Made by a program: the position numbers and the translations under genes
Shown here: positions 10,097 to 16,908 of the stretch, in pieces
Layout: every line of letters starts with the position of its first letter
Numbering within the stretch: the stretch's first letter is position 1
The notes under the pieces: model-generated
Database searches by the model: none
What the model was told of the DNA's origin: nothing
The model's input: only the letters and a program-made list of their open reading frames with translations
From: a virus
Reading direction: 5' to 3' (one strand)
Virus record (IMG/VR): IMGVR_UViG_3300044940_000242
Coordinates: 1 to 25,335 of that record
DNA: 25,335 bases

Positions 10097-11127
10097 TAAG
10101 TCACCTTATATATTGTTGCATTCCAATAAAAAGTAATCGAGCCGCTTTTGTTTGAATTGAATTTAGCATATAATCTTCCAGCATCTTGTGGCTCATTTGA
10201 CATTCGAATTAAAGCATTGATATTATTATATACATCATATACACCACTTGATAAATTTTGTGCGGTTTGAACAGATCCAATTCCTGTATTACTATCGTAT
10301 AATTCATTTGAAAATATTATAGAATTATAGAATTTCTTACCAATTTGTCCATCTATAGTAGCAATTGCCACTACATCCATAACAACATATTGTATATCTG
10401 TTATTGGAACATTAGATTCTTGAAGATCAAACCAGATTTCTGGAAAACTACCTCTATTAAAACGAACTAAAATTTCTTGATTCATATTGTAGGTAAAAGT
10501 GTATTGTCCAATGTTTTCATCTGGAATACTAAAAGAGAAAAAAGTGTCATGAGCATATCCATCTTTTTTGACTTTAAACCAAGTCTGACCCGCATCAAAA
10601 GATATTTCAAAATTATCGCCACCTCCAAGAGAATGACCATTATCATTCCAAACTTCATCAAAAAATGTTTGATTCCAAACTAAATAAATTTCTTCTGAAT
10701 CAGTTTTTGAATCATAAGTATTTAAAGTAAACGTTTCATATGGAGTAATATCTATTTCAACGGTTGATCCACTATTCCATTTAACAATATCAAATACTGT
10801 ATTTGATGAACTTATCCAAATAGTATTTGTGTTGTTAGATCCTCCAAGTAAACCATTCAAATCCGTCAAATCAGAAACATCTGTCGGAATAAAAGGTTTA
10901 TTAAAAAGACGATTATAGTCACGATCTGGTATTATTTCTGTTATGTCAGTCAATTGTGATATATCAGTTGGAATTGTATTTGCAATTAACGCTAAAGACT
11001 GAGTAAGATCTTCATCTTTAGCATATAATTCTGTAAAATTTGCGTTAGTTTTTGCAAATGCAACTCTAATAGAATCACCGGTCTTATCATTAGGAACCGT
11101 ACCAATATTGATATTTTGTCTAGGCAT
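10096..11127 (-). CDS. Fibre-like virion protein between genes 15 and 14 (343 aa)
   Basis: The N-terminus carries the motif NIGTVPNDKTGDSIRVAFAK followed by TNANFTELY, a virion-attachment-type motif frequent at the start of tail-fibre and decoration proteins in T4-like phages. Residues about 50-100 hold short DLTDL repeats, and the remaining 240 residues are Asn/Ser/Thr-rich and beta-like, without a recognised enzymatic motif. T4 itself has no gene between 15 and 14, so this is an insertion in the neck operon and may be a neck or collar appendage, analogous in position to whiskers. A GGA ribosome-binding element precedes the ATG. It is translationally coupled to gene 15. Function is inferred. 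Confidence 0.8.
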   Translation of the reverse strand: MPRQNINIGTVPNDKTGDSIRVAFAKTNANFTELYAKDEDLTQSLALIANTIPTDISQLTDITEIIPDRDYNRLFNKPFIPTDVSDLTDLNGLLGGSNNTNTIWISSSNTVFDIVKWNSGSTVEIDITPYETFTLNTYDSKTDSEEIYLVWNQTFFDEVWNDNGHSLGGGDNFEISFDAGQTWFKVKKDGYAHDTFFSFSIPDENIGQYTFTYNMNQEILVRFNRGSFPEIWFDLQESNVPITDIQYVVMDVVAIATIDGQIGKKFYNSIIFSNELYDSNTGIGSVQTAQNLSSGVYDVYNNINALIRMSNEPQDAGRLYAKFNSNKSGSITFYWNATIYKVT

Positions 11128-11159
11128 CGTAATATTATCCTTTCTTATTTTAATAAATG

Positions 11160-11906
11160 TTACACAGTATCGGCTGTAATGTTATTACTGTCTACAGTTA
11201 TTTCATTTGAATCTGCCGTAATTGCATAATTTGTGGGTCTATAAATTACTTCACTAAATGGATCGATTTCACTGAAATCTATAATATCATTTCCTTCTTC
11301 TTCAAAGAAGATATTCTTTGCAATAGGATCTTTTTCTAATAGTTTTTCAAGAGATGAAATATGTTTACGATCGGTGTTGATTGTATCAAAATAAGTATCA
11401 ATTTCTAATCTTCCTGTAGCAAATCTTTCATTTGAGTATTCGAACAACTCACATCTTAAATCAAATACCTGAAGAGCACCACTTTGATAAAATACAGATT
11501 CATGTTCAACAAACATGATTTTGAAAAACTTTTTATTCAATGGAAAATAAATGAGATCTCCTTCATTTGGACGTATCTTTGATGGATCTATTCTAGTTAC
11601 ATAGCGTTCAAAAGTTCTTCTTGCAACAGTAAAAGTAACCTGATCACGAATTTGAAGACCAAAACGGCTCAAAAAATCACCTTCACCCTGAAATCCATCT
11701 ATAGATTTCACATACATGTCAATATCATAAGCAGCATTAAATATTGAAAGATCGTCTTCATTCAAAATTTGATCTACCGATTGAAGTGATCTAGTAAGAT
11801 AGATCACGTCAAGTCCATAGATTTGAATAGATTCTATAACAAGATCATCTATAAGTTGCTGCTCATTGAAATAATTATAGTGAGAAAAGAAAGTATTAGT
11901 AGCTAT
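11160..11906 (-). CDS. 14: Neck protein (gp14-like) with an apparent ATA start codon
   Basis: gp14 closes the head after packaging together with gp13 and receives the tail. From 11906 the frame gives 248 residues, near the 256 of T4. It includes the FNEQQLIDDLVIESIQIYG helix, GEGDFLSRFGLQIRDQVTF (T4: FFSNFGMQVQDEVTL) and RPNEGDLIYFPLNKKFFKI (T4: PKEGDLIYFPM). A perfect AAGGAG lies 8 nt before an ATA codon at 11906, followed by GCT ACT, so the protein would start (M)AT exactly where T4 gp14 starts MAT. The first ordinary start in frame is the GTG at 11807, which would remove the conserved N-terminal helix and has no ribosome-binding site. Either AUA is used or one base differs from ATG. Confidence 0.9.
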   Translation of the reverse strand: MATNTFFSHYNYFNEQQLIDDLVIESIQIYGLDVIYLTRSLQSVDQILNEDDLSIFNAAYDIDMYVKSIDGFQGEGDFLSRFGLQIRDQVTFTVARRTFERYVTRIDPSKIRPNEGDLIYFPLNKKFFKIMFVEHESVFYQSGALQVFDLRCELFEYSNERFATGRLEIDTYFDTINTDRKHISSLEKLLEKDPIAKNIFFEEEGNDIIDFSEIDPFSEVIYRPTNYAITADSNEITVDSNNITADTV

Positions 11907-11919
11907 CTTAATATCTCCT

Positions 11920-12225
11920 TTAGATCAATACTATTACAGTTAATGCAATTGCACTTATTATACCTAAAGTGTTGGCCAAAATATCTTTAATTTCTGCATT
12001 TCCTTTATTAGTTGATTTATCAAAAATCTCTACTGCAAAACTCAAAAAGAAAACTAAAAATGCAGAAGTTATAACCGATATCAAATATGGAACATTAAGA
12101 ATTATTAAAATTAGAGCAACTAAAATTGTAGCAACATTACATACAATGTAATGCTTTAACTTATCATGAGCATTAAGAAATGAAGAAATATATTCTTTTA
12201 AAAAATAGTAATAATAATCAACCAT
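11920..12225 (-). CDS. Small membrane protein, 101 aa (YfiM/DUF2279-like)
   Basis: The ATG at 12225 was chosen because AAAAGGAG lies 9 nt upstream; the open frame continues 17 codons further but that part belongs to the decayed nuclease gene in another frame. The protein has a hydrophilic start, a DKLKHYIVCN motif, two hydrophobic segments (about residues 28-62), then FAVEIFDKSTNKGNAEIKDILAN and a final hydrophobic segment. The DKLKH...E-x-x-DK...GNAE-x-x-DI pattern resembles putative phage/bacterial YfiM-like (DUF2279) proteins. Its stop TAA directly abuts the gene 14 ribosome-binding site. An inner-membrane location is likely; the role in lysis or superinfection is unknown. Confidence 0.75.
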   Translation of the reverse strand: MVDYYYYFLKEYISSFLNAHDKLKHYIVCNVATILVALILIILNVPYLISVITSAFLVFFLSFAVEIFDKSTNKGNAEIKDILANTLGIISAIALTVIVLI

Positions 12226-13070
12226 ATAGAATTGACTCCTTTTGAATAGAGAAATAAACTTTTTGACCACAATCATATATCTTCATAAAACCTTTTGATT
12301 TTTCATCATTTCATCTTCTGTTATATTTTCTCTTTCAATAAAAGATCATCTATCTGACATTTTGATAATTTTATTCTTGAATTATTTATTCAAGAATAAT
12401 TAGATGTTAAATTGTGAGTAAAAGACAATCCCATATTTTCATTTTACAAGTAAAAATTCTATTATCACAATAAGAAATAATACTTTCTGGTTTTAAAGAT
12501 TTTATAAAATGTTTAAATAATTTTGATACTCCACCGATTATATTTGTAAATTTCAAATTACAAAACACAGTCAATTCATAATGTTTTGAATTCAATTCTG
12601 AAAACCTCATACAAAAAACTAGTTTATTTTCTTCATCAATTAATCCATAGTTTGTTGAACAATCTAATTTTGATACAATATGATTTTCTTTAATAAAATT
12701 TGAAAAAAATTTTTGATCTTTAATTAGACATTTTCAAGCATAAATCTTTTTTTTATTTTCCAATAGCATTTTCTATAATCGATTTAACGATTTCATAATT
12801 ATTAATTGATCTGTAAAATGAATCAATTTTATTGTTTATCTTCACATTTCTTGTTTTATTCAAATGATAGTTTAAATCTTTGTATTGATGTCAATATAGA
12901 ATTCAATCTTACTTTTTTGTTTACAATATTTGCACAATGGAATTTCAATATTTTTGGCTATAGAATAAAGAATTTCAATTGATTAAGTTGTGTCTTTAAT
13001 TTTTTTTAACTGCAATTGTTATTTTTTTTCTAATACAATTTATTACATATTCATCTTCACAATTAAGCAT
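12218..13070 (-). pseudogene. Decayed nuclease-like gene between gene 13 and the membrane protein
   Basis: Pieces in all three minus frames line up as one broken protein: IEIPLCKYCKQKSKIEFYID (zinc-ribbon-like), KIDSFYRSINNYEIVKSIIE, KKIYACKCLIKD, then the longest open piece (12407-12610: GGVSKLFKHFIKSLKPESI, then ISYCDNRIF), GLSFTHNLTSNYS with a TGA at 12390-12392 where the family seems to have Trp, INNSRIKLSKCQIDDLLL, and EDEMMKNQ to KIYDCGQKVYFSI, stopping at 12218. The order matches the C-terminal half of the phage nuclease-like family also seen as a relic at 4702-5276. The end overlaps the membrane protein start. At least four frameshifts or stops are needed, so it is inactive. The nuclease function is from family memory. 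Confidence 0.65.
12371..12399. repeat. Perfect 11-bp stem-loop in the decayed nuclease gene
   Basis: TTATTCTTGAA at 12371-12381 pairs with TTCAAGAATAA at 12389-12399 around a 7-nt loop. One arm contains the TGA at 12390-12392 that interrupts the relic. No T-run follows the minus-strand arm, so terminator activity downstream of gene 13 is possible but unsupported. Confidence 0.5.
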
Positions 13071-13077
13071 TCAGTTT

Positions 13078-13821
13078 TTATCCTGTAAAATTGTAAACAA
13101 GAGGTTGAAGTTTATATATCATTTCGTCTTCAAGTTCTTTTTTTTCTATTCTTGCATCGTTTAATATTTGTTCACCGTTGAACATAACGCCTCCAACCAG
13201 TTGCATATTGGAGAATTTAGTAATATTTAATCCCCATTGCTCTTTTACAAGAGCTGCAGCATATCTTTGTAACCAACGATCTTTCCATAGATCGGAATAT
13301 TGTTGTTCATCAATGATGTCATATGCCTCAATAATTAACCACCTTCCAGGAGTTAATATTTTTTTGTTAATGTCAATGTATAATTTATTGACATGTCGAT
13401 TATATCTTATAAGAGGTCTTCCAACAAGAATTTCTTGAAGAAATTGCAAATGTTGCATAGTCATATAATAGTTTTGAATATTATATCCAGTTAAATCTGT
13501 AAGATTATTAAGAACAAATTGATATTGAACATTAAAGAAACCAGAACCAGTCATGATGGACGTACTGATATCAAAAATTCTTACTATTCCAAGAAGTCTT
13601 TCTGGAACATTTATATATCCTTGATCTATTTCTTCCTGCGTAAGTTGATGCTTTAAATAAATCAATTGACTACCATCATAATGGTAATCTCTAAAAAATG
13701 AAAGAGCTTCATCTATACGATCTTCTATTTGTTCATCCGATACGTTAATTTGAATGACTGGATGACCAATTTTTCTTAAAATATATTCTTTAAATTCGGC
13801 TCTTGTTGATGGTTGAGACAT
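13078..13821 (-). CDS. 13: Neck protein (gp13-like)
   Basis: gp13 binds the portal and, with gp14, forms the neck that seals the filled head. The protein is 247 aa, shorter than T4 gp13 (309). Typical parts are the N-terminal TRAEFKEYILRKIGHPVI, VSDEQIEDRIDEALSFFRDY helix, INVPERLLGIVRIFDI, the tryptophan-rich DLWKDRWLQRYAAALVKEQWG segment and the final KKELEDEMIYKLQPLVYNF helix. The ATG at 13821 is preceded by AAAAGGG about 10 nt upstream. Its place upstream of gene 14 matches T4, although the relic nuclease and the membrane protein now separate them. Confidence 0.92.
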   Translation of the reverse strand: MSQPSTRAEFKEYILRKIGHPVIQINVSDEQIEDRIDEALSFFRDYHYDGSQLIYLKHQLTQEEIDQGYINVPERLLGIVRIFDISTSIMTGSGFFNVQYQFVLNNLTDLTGYNIQNYYMTMQHLQFLQEILVGRPLIRYNRHVNKLYIDINKKILTPGRWLIIEAYDIIDEQQYSDLWKDRWLQRYAAALVKEQWGLNITKFSNMQLVGGVMFNGEQILNDARIEKKELEDEMIYKLQPLVYNFTG

Positions 13822-13894
13822 ATGTAAAATACCCTTTTATTTTTATTTATTATAGTAAAAATAATTAATGTTTTATCATAATTTTATTATTGAT

Positions 13895-14428
13895 TTATTT
13901 ACTGATAATTTTACCTAATGTATATGATAAGAATAATTTAATGAAAACAAATGGAGGAATCAAGGGAAAGACAAATTTGTAACCTTTTGATATAAGTTCT
14001 TCTTTTGAAACGCCTTTTTTCTGAATGTTATCGTAGTAAAGATTTCCAATTTGTACAATTCCGTGTCCTGCATCTCTTGGAGATTTAACATACCACATCA
14101 AATATTTAAAACGTAAAATATCCCAAAGAAATTGAAATAGATTTCTATTTGATAACATCCACATAAGTGTTAATGAATAGTCTTCACAGTCTCCAAACCA
14201 CTTATCTTCTTTTTCCGAGTAAATAATTCTCCAGTTATCAAACCAACGAACATTATCTTTTCGATAAACAAAATGTGAATTAAGTTTTTTAAGTGCTTCT
14301 TCGATTGTCATCTTTTTGGTTTCCTTTTTAGTTTTTCTAGCAAATAATGTATCAACATGTTCATCCGTTATTCCTCTCATATTTTGAGTTGATAAAATAT
14401 TGGTGACATCCGATGAACCATGATTCAA
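13895..14428 (-). CDS. Transglutaminase-like cysteine peptidase-family protein
   Basis: The core reads MTIEEALKKLNSHFVYR, FDNWRIIYSEKEDKWFGDC, EDYSLTLMWML, then DAGHGIVQIGNLYYDNIQK. The GDCEDYS, GHGIV and LYYDN blocks match the Cys-His-Asp arrangement of bacterial transglutaminase-like cysteine proteinases, of which small phage versions exist in T4-like genomes. The hydrophobic C-terminus (FPLIPPFVFIKLFLSYTLG) may be a membrane anchor. The listed start is a TTG at 14428 without a clear ribosome-binding site; the ATG of MTIEEALKK (about residue 41) is another possible start. The frame stays open to about 14458, and a plausible N-terminal piece lies in another frame upstream, so the 5' end may be frameshifted. 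The substrate is unknown. Confidence 0.75.
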   Translation of the reverse strand: MNHGSSDVTNILSTQNMRGITDEHVDTLFARKTKKETKKMTIEEALKKLNSHFVYRKDNVRWFDNWRIIYSEKEDKWFGDCEDYSLTLMWMLSNRNLFQFLWDILRFKYLMWYVKSPRDAGHGIVQIGNLYYDNIQKKGVSKEELISKGYKFVFPLIPPFVFIKLFLSYTLGKIISK

Positions 14429-14766
14429 AAATCCAACGTTTTCTTTCTTTAATTTGTTGATGCTTTGGCATTAAAGAAATGATAGATTTAAATTCTATAG
14501 GAATATTACTAAGTGGAATTCCATTTTGTATTGTTATCAACCTAACCTAATTGAAAACATTCTTAAAAGAAAATCTAATTTATTTATTTAACTTGTTTTT
14601 CGTTATTCATTTCTTTTTTTGTTTGGATATAAATTCAAACACGATCATTTATAATCAATCTTATGTTTTCTGATTATTAATGTTTTAAAGGTTTATTAAA
14701 TCAGATATGATTACAAATGTATTTTTGTTGTAATTGATTTAATAAATCATATATAATATCAAATAA
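14429..14766. other. Gap with a possible displaced N-terminal fragment and a stem-loop
   Basis: A short minus-strand frame from a TTG at 14540 reads ITIQNGIPLSNIPIEFKSII, then SLMPKHQQIKE, and ends inside the transglutaminase-like gene in a different frame. A one-base shift in the A-rich stretch near 14445 would join the two. Beyond 14545 the sequence has stops in all frames I read. A large AT-rich stem-loop occupies 14692-14746, just past the end of fibre cassette copy 1. Confidence 0.4.
14692..14746. terminator. Large AT-rich stem-loop downstream of the fibre cassettes
   Basis: TTTATTAAATCA at 14692-14703 pairs perfectly with TGATTTAATAAA at 14735-14746, and an inner stem ATTACAA (14710-14716) pairs with TTGTAAT (14728-14734), leaving an 11-nt loop and a 6-nt one-sided bulge. 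It lies 20 nt past the last stop of cassette copy 1, where a minus-strand terminator would be expected. A C/G-poor stem and weak T-run make function uncertain. Confidence 0.4.
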
Positions 14767-14991
14767 TTAAGGCGTTTGCCAAGTTGGTAATTCTGCTAGC
14801 AGAGATTTAAGATCACATGATAGCAGATCATCAAGTTCCATTATAACGATTGCCACTTTCCACACACTATCTCTCCATTCGACAAAAATTCGTGCCTCAG
14901 TAACCCATTCAGGTAAGGTCGAGGCAACATAGCGGACCAGGTGCTCGGCCAGGCGCTCTTCGGCGGTTCGAATGTTGAGTGTAAAGGTCAT
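14767..14991 (-). CDS. Fibre companion B, copy 1, with internal deletion (74 aa)
   Basis: It begins MTFTLNIRTAEERLAEHLV and ends LLSCDLKSLLAELPTWQTP. Compared with the 105-aa copy at 16263-16580 it lacks 31 residues in frame (the EELAAARKQIADAVEAHV to HLA helix) and has many AT-leaning substitutions (T-L-P-E-W for T-V-P-A-W, and so on). Residues 22-50 still match (YVAST, WVTEARIFVEWRDSVWK). The ATG overlaps the stop of companion A copy 1 (ATGA). Because the helical start is gone and the gene upstream is broken, this is probably a nonfunctional remnant, though the frame is open. The family is common next to fibre genes in alphaproteobacterial prophages and may assist fibre assembly; that role is inferred. 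Confidence 0.65.
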   Translation of the reverse strand: MTFTLNIRTAEERLAEHLVRYVASTLPEWVTEARIFVEWRDSVWKVAIVIMELDDLLSCDLKSLLAELPTWQTP

Positions 14992-15139
14992 TCGAATACC
15001 TCGGCAGGCTTTTGGGATGCGGTGATGGCGATTTGGTCATAGAAGGCGATGCCATCGACGTGCTGACCGTCGATGGCGACTTGATCGTCGTCTCCGGATG
15101 GCCGGGCAGGCCGCGCTGCGGGGTCATGGTGAACATCAT
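14988..15139 (-). pseudogene. Fibre companion A, copy 1, frameshifted and shortened
   Basis: The ATG at 15139 follows a GGAG site just after the fibre stop and reads MMFTMTPQRGLPGHPETTI, matching the start of copy 2 (MILTLIPQRGLPGQPETTI). Just after this, near 15080-15088, the reading frame shifts: in the next frame the DNA codes VAIDGQHVDGIAFYDQIAI, then TASQKPAEVFE, which matches the middle and the exact end of copy 2 (TVNGIAYDL, then PAARKPVEVLE). About 55 residues of the middle are also missing. The product from the first frame would be an unrelated tail. Still G+C-rich, unlike the neighbouring phage DNA. Confidence 0.75.
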
Positions 15140-15150
15140 GGAAAGTCTCC

Positions 15151-16129
15151 TCAAAACCAGCGACCGATGGCGGTGAGCGAAACCTCGCACGTCGTTGCGG
15201 TTTGCGCAATCGCCGCCGTCACGGCGTAGGTGGCCGACGTTGTGCCGGGCACGTTGGCGCTGACGGCGCCGAAGGCCATCAGGTTGCGAGCGACGGGAAC
15301 AAACACCGGGATGTCCGTAAACTCAGCGGGATATGTCCAGGTTTGCGCAGCCGAACGGAACCCGCCTGTGAAGGTGGTGTCGATGGCCAGGCTGGTGCTG
15401 ACGGCATGGGTGCAGATCTGAGCACCTTCCGCAAACCGCAAATACTCGCCGTTAGAGTTCGACCCGCGCTCGATCACCGCATCTGTCGGCACCCCTCCCG
15501 ATTGCGAAACGGCGCCAAGAATGTAGTTTTGTGAATATAACTGCCGCCAAGGCATCCAACTGCTTGGCGGCACCCCGACGGAATCGCGTACCCAGACAAC
15601 TACACGATCCGAACTGAAAGGCCGCACAATGGCCATTTGAAGTATGCTGTTTGCTGCCCGCCACCAGTTTTGCAAGATGACAAATGTTGAGTCCGTGCCC
15701 GGCGGCGGAGTTCCTGCGTTCGTGTTATTGAACCGATACCAGCCGATCGGAATGTTGAATGCGTCAATGTCCTCGCCGGGTACTGCGGGCGGAACGGCGC
15801 TCATATTCCCGATGCCAAAATCACACACTTTCAACAATCGACTGGCTGTGCTGTCTGTTGTAGACTGAGTTACCGCTGTGCCAGTAATGGTACCAGTGAC
15901 TTGCATTCCATTATTTGTAATACGTACTCTTTCAGAACTATTTGTTGATATACCAATAATATCATATATCATTTCCGATATCAATGCTCCAACTAAAATT
16001 TGGTGATGATGCTGTACCTGAAGAGCCACCAAATATGACTCCAATAAAAGAGTTTGCAGTAATAGTATTTGCTGATATTATGTTACGATTATCATCAATA
16101 ATTGTAGAGTCTTGTATTTTAATCGGCAC
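15151..16129 (-). pseudogene. Chimeric tail fibre, copy 1, frameshifted in the shaft
   Basis: The GTG at 16129, with AAGGAG upstream, starts VPIKIQDSTIIDDNRNIISA as in copy 2. Relative to copy 2 there is a 21-nt deletion and a 7-nt insertion (ATATGAT, a local tandem duplication) near 15965-15990. The frame therefore stops at a TGA at 15962-15964 after 55 residues. The rest, from IGISTNSSERVRITNNGMQ to the SLTAIGRWF end, is open in the next frame. The tip keeps the same conserved blocks as copy 2 (SRLLKV, NWWRAANSI, PPSSW, QLYSQN, ERGSNSNGEYLRF, GRWF). Unless ribosomes shift or restart (an ATG lies at the start of IYDIIGIS), no full fibre is made. Confidence 0.8.
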
Positions 16130-16229
16130 CTTTATACTCCTTTATACATAATAATAATTGATTGATATTTTTATAAATTATTAAATACATTTTATTCTTC
16201 AATATATTTTTTATTACTTACATATAAAT

Positions 16230-16237
16230 TATTTATA
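16230..16237 (-). promoter_or_regulatory. T4-type late promoter box before fibre copy 1
   Basis: An exact TATAAATA on the minus strand lies about 100 nt upstream of the copy 1 GTG, in the leader that is duplicated between the two cassettes. The same box is at 18008-18015 before copy 2. Its conservation across the duplication, while nearby bases differ, supports function. Confidence 0.6.
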
Positions 16238-16262
16238 AAAAAAATTACAGTATATTAAATAA

Positions 16263-16580
16263 TTAAGGCATTTGCCAAGTTGGTAATTCTGCTAGCAGAG
16301 ATTTAAGATCACATGATAGCAGCAGATCATCACGTTCCATTGCCGCGATTGCCGCCTGCCATACGGCGTCACGCCACTCAATGAAGACCCGCGCCTCGGC
16401 GGCCCATGCCGGTACGGTAGAGGCAACATAGCTGGCCAGGTGCGCGGCCGAGCTGTAGCCAAGCGCATGAGCATGCGCTTCAACGTGAGCCTCGACAGCA
16501 TCGGCAATCTGTTTCCGGGCAGCGGCCAGCTCTTCGGCCCGGCGTTCTTCTGCGGTTCGGATTTTAAGCATGAAGGTCAT
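16263..16580 (-). CDS. Fibre companion B, copy 2 (105 aa), prophage-type assembly/accessory protein
   Basis: The ATG overlaps the stop of companion A (ATGA), so translation is coupled. The protein is an amphipathic helix-rich polypeptide: MTFMLKIRTAEERRAEELA, AARKQIADAVEAHVEAHAH, ALGYSSAAHLASYVAST, VPAWAAEARVFIEWRDAVW, ending ELPTWQMP. This is the pattern of small proteins found directly downstream of tail-fibre genes in alphaproteobacterial prophages (ALGY-S-AAHLA-Y, W-A-EA-F-W-RDAVW). A chaperone role for the fibre tip is inferred from position. The first three quarters are G+C-rich; the last 25 codons are AT-rich like the phage, suggesting partial amelioration or a junction. Confidence 0.8.
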   Translation of the reverse strand: MTFMLKIRTAEERRAEELAAARKQIADAVEAHVEAHAHALGYSSAAHLASYVASTVPAWAAEARVFIEWRDAVWQAAIAAMERDDLLLSCDLKSLLAELPTWQMP

Positions 16581-16897
16581 TCGAGTACCTCAACAGGTTT
16601 ACGGGCAGCAGGGATGAAGACGGGACCGTCGAAGGCAATGACGGTCCAGGGACTGTCGGGCTGATCGAACGCGGCGGTATCATCGAGCCGGACGATCACC
16701 GAGGCGTGCAGCACGTCGTCTTCGCGGCTGATCGGGCCGGCAAACGGGTGCTCGCCCTCGGGGATGCCTTCGCCGCCATCTGGAATTATGCTGAGATCGT
16801 AGGCGATACCGTTCACGGTCAGCACGTCGCCTGTGACGTGAATTGTCGTTTCCGGTTGACCTGGCAAGCCGCGTTGTGGGATAAGGGTCAAAATCAT
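16577..16897 (-). CDS. Fibre companion A, copy 2 (106 aa)
   Basis: A GAGGAG site 6 nt upstream decides the ATG at 16897, 9 nt after the fibre stop; the longer open frame reaching 17185 is antisense-like overlap with the fibre gene. The protein reads MILTLIPQRGLPGQPETTI, HVTGDVLTVNGIAYDLSII, PDGGEGIPEGEHPF, then VIVRLDDTAAFDQPDSPW and ends PAARKPVEVLE. The form is a small all-beta protein with a VDG-type core. Similar proteins sit after fibre genes in alphaproteobacterial (Rhodobacter-like) prophages, as recalled; no activity is known. It is intact, unlike copy 1. Confidence 0.82.
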   Translation of the reverse strand: MILTLIPQRGLPGQPETTIHVTGDVLTVNGIAYDLSIIPDGGEGIPEGEHPFAGPISREDDVLHASVIVRLDDTAAFDQPDSPWTVIAFDGPVFIPAARKPVEVLE

Positions 16898-16908
16898 GAC
16901 GTATCTCC

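Noticed and set aside
11920-12276. 118-aa version of the membrane protein
   Set aside because: The upstream 17 codons belong to the decayed nuclease relic in a different frame, and the AAAAGGAG site decides the ATG at 12225.
14429-14766. A tRNA or small RNA gene in the gap
   Set aside because: No cloverleaf arms or conserved T-loop were found; only the AT-rich stem-loop is clear.
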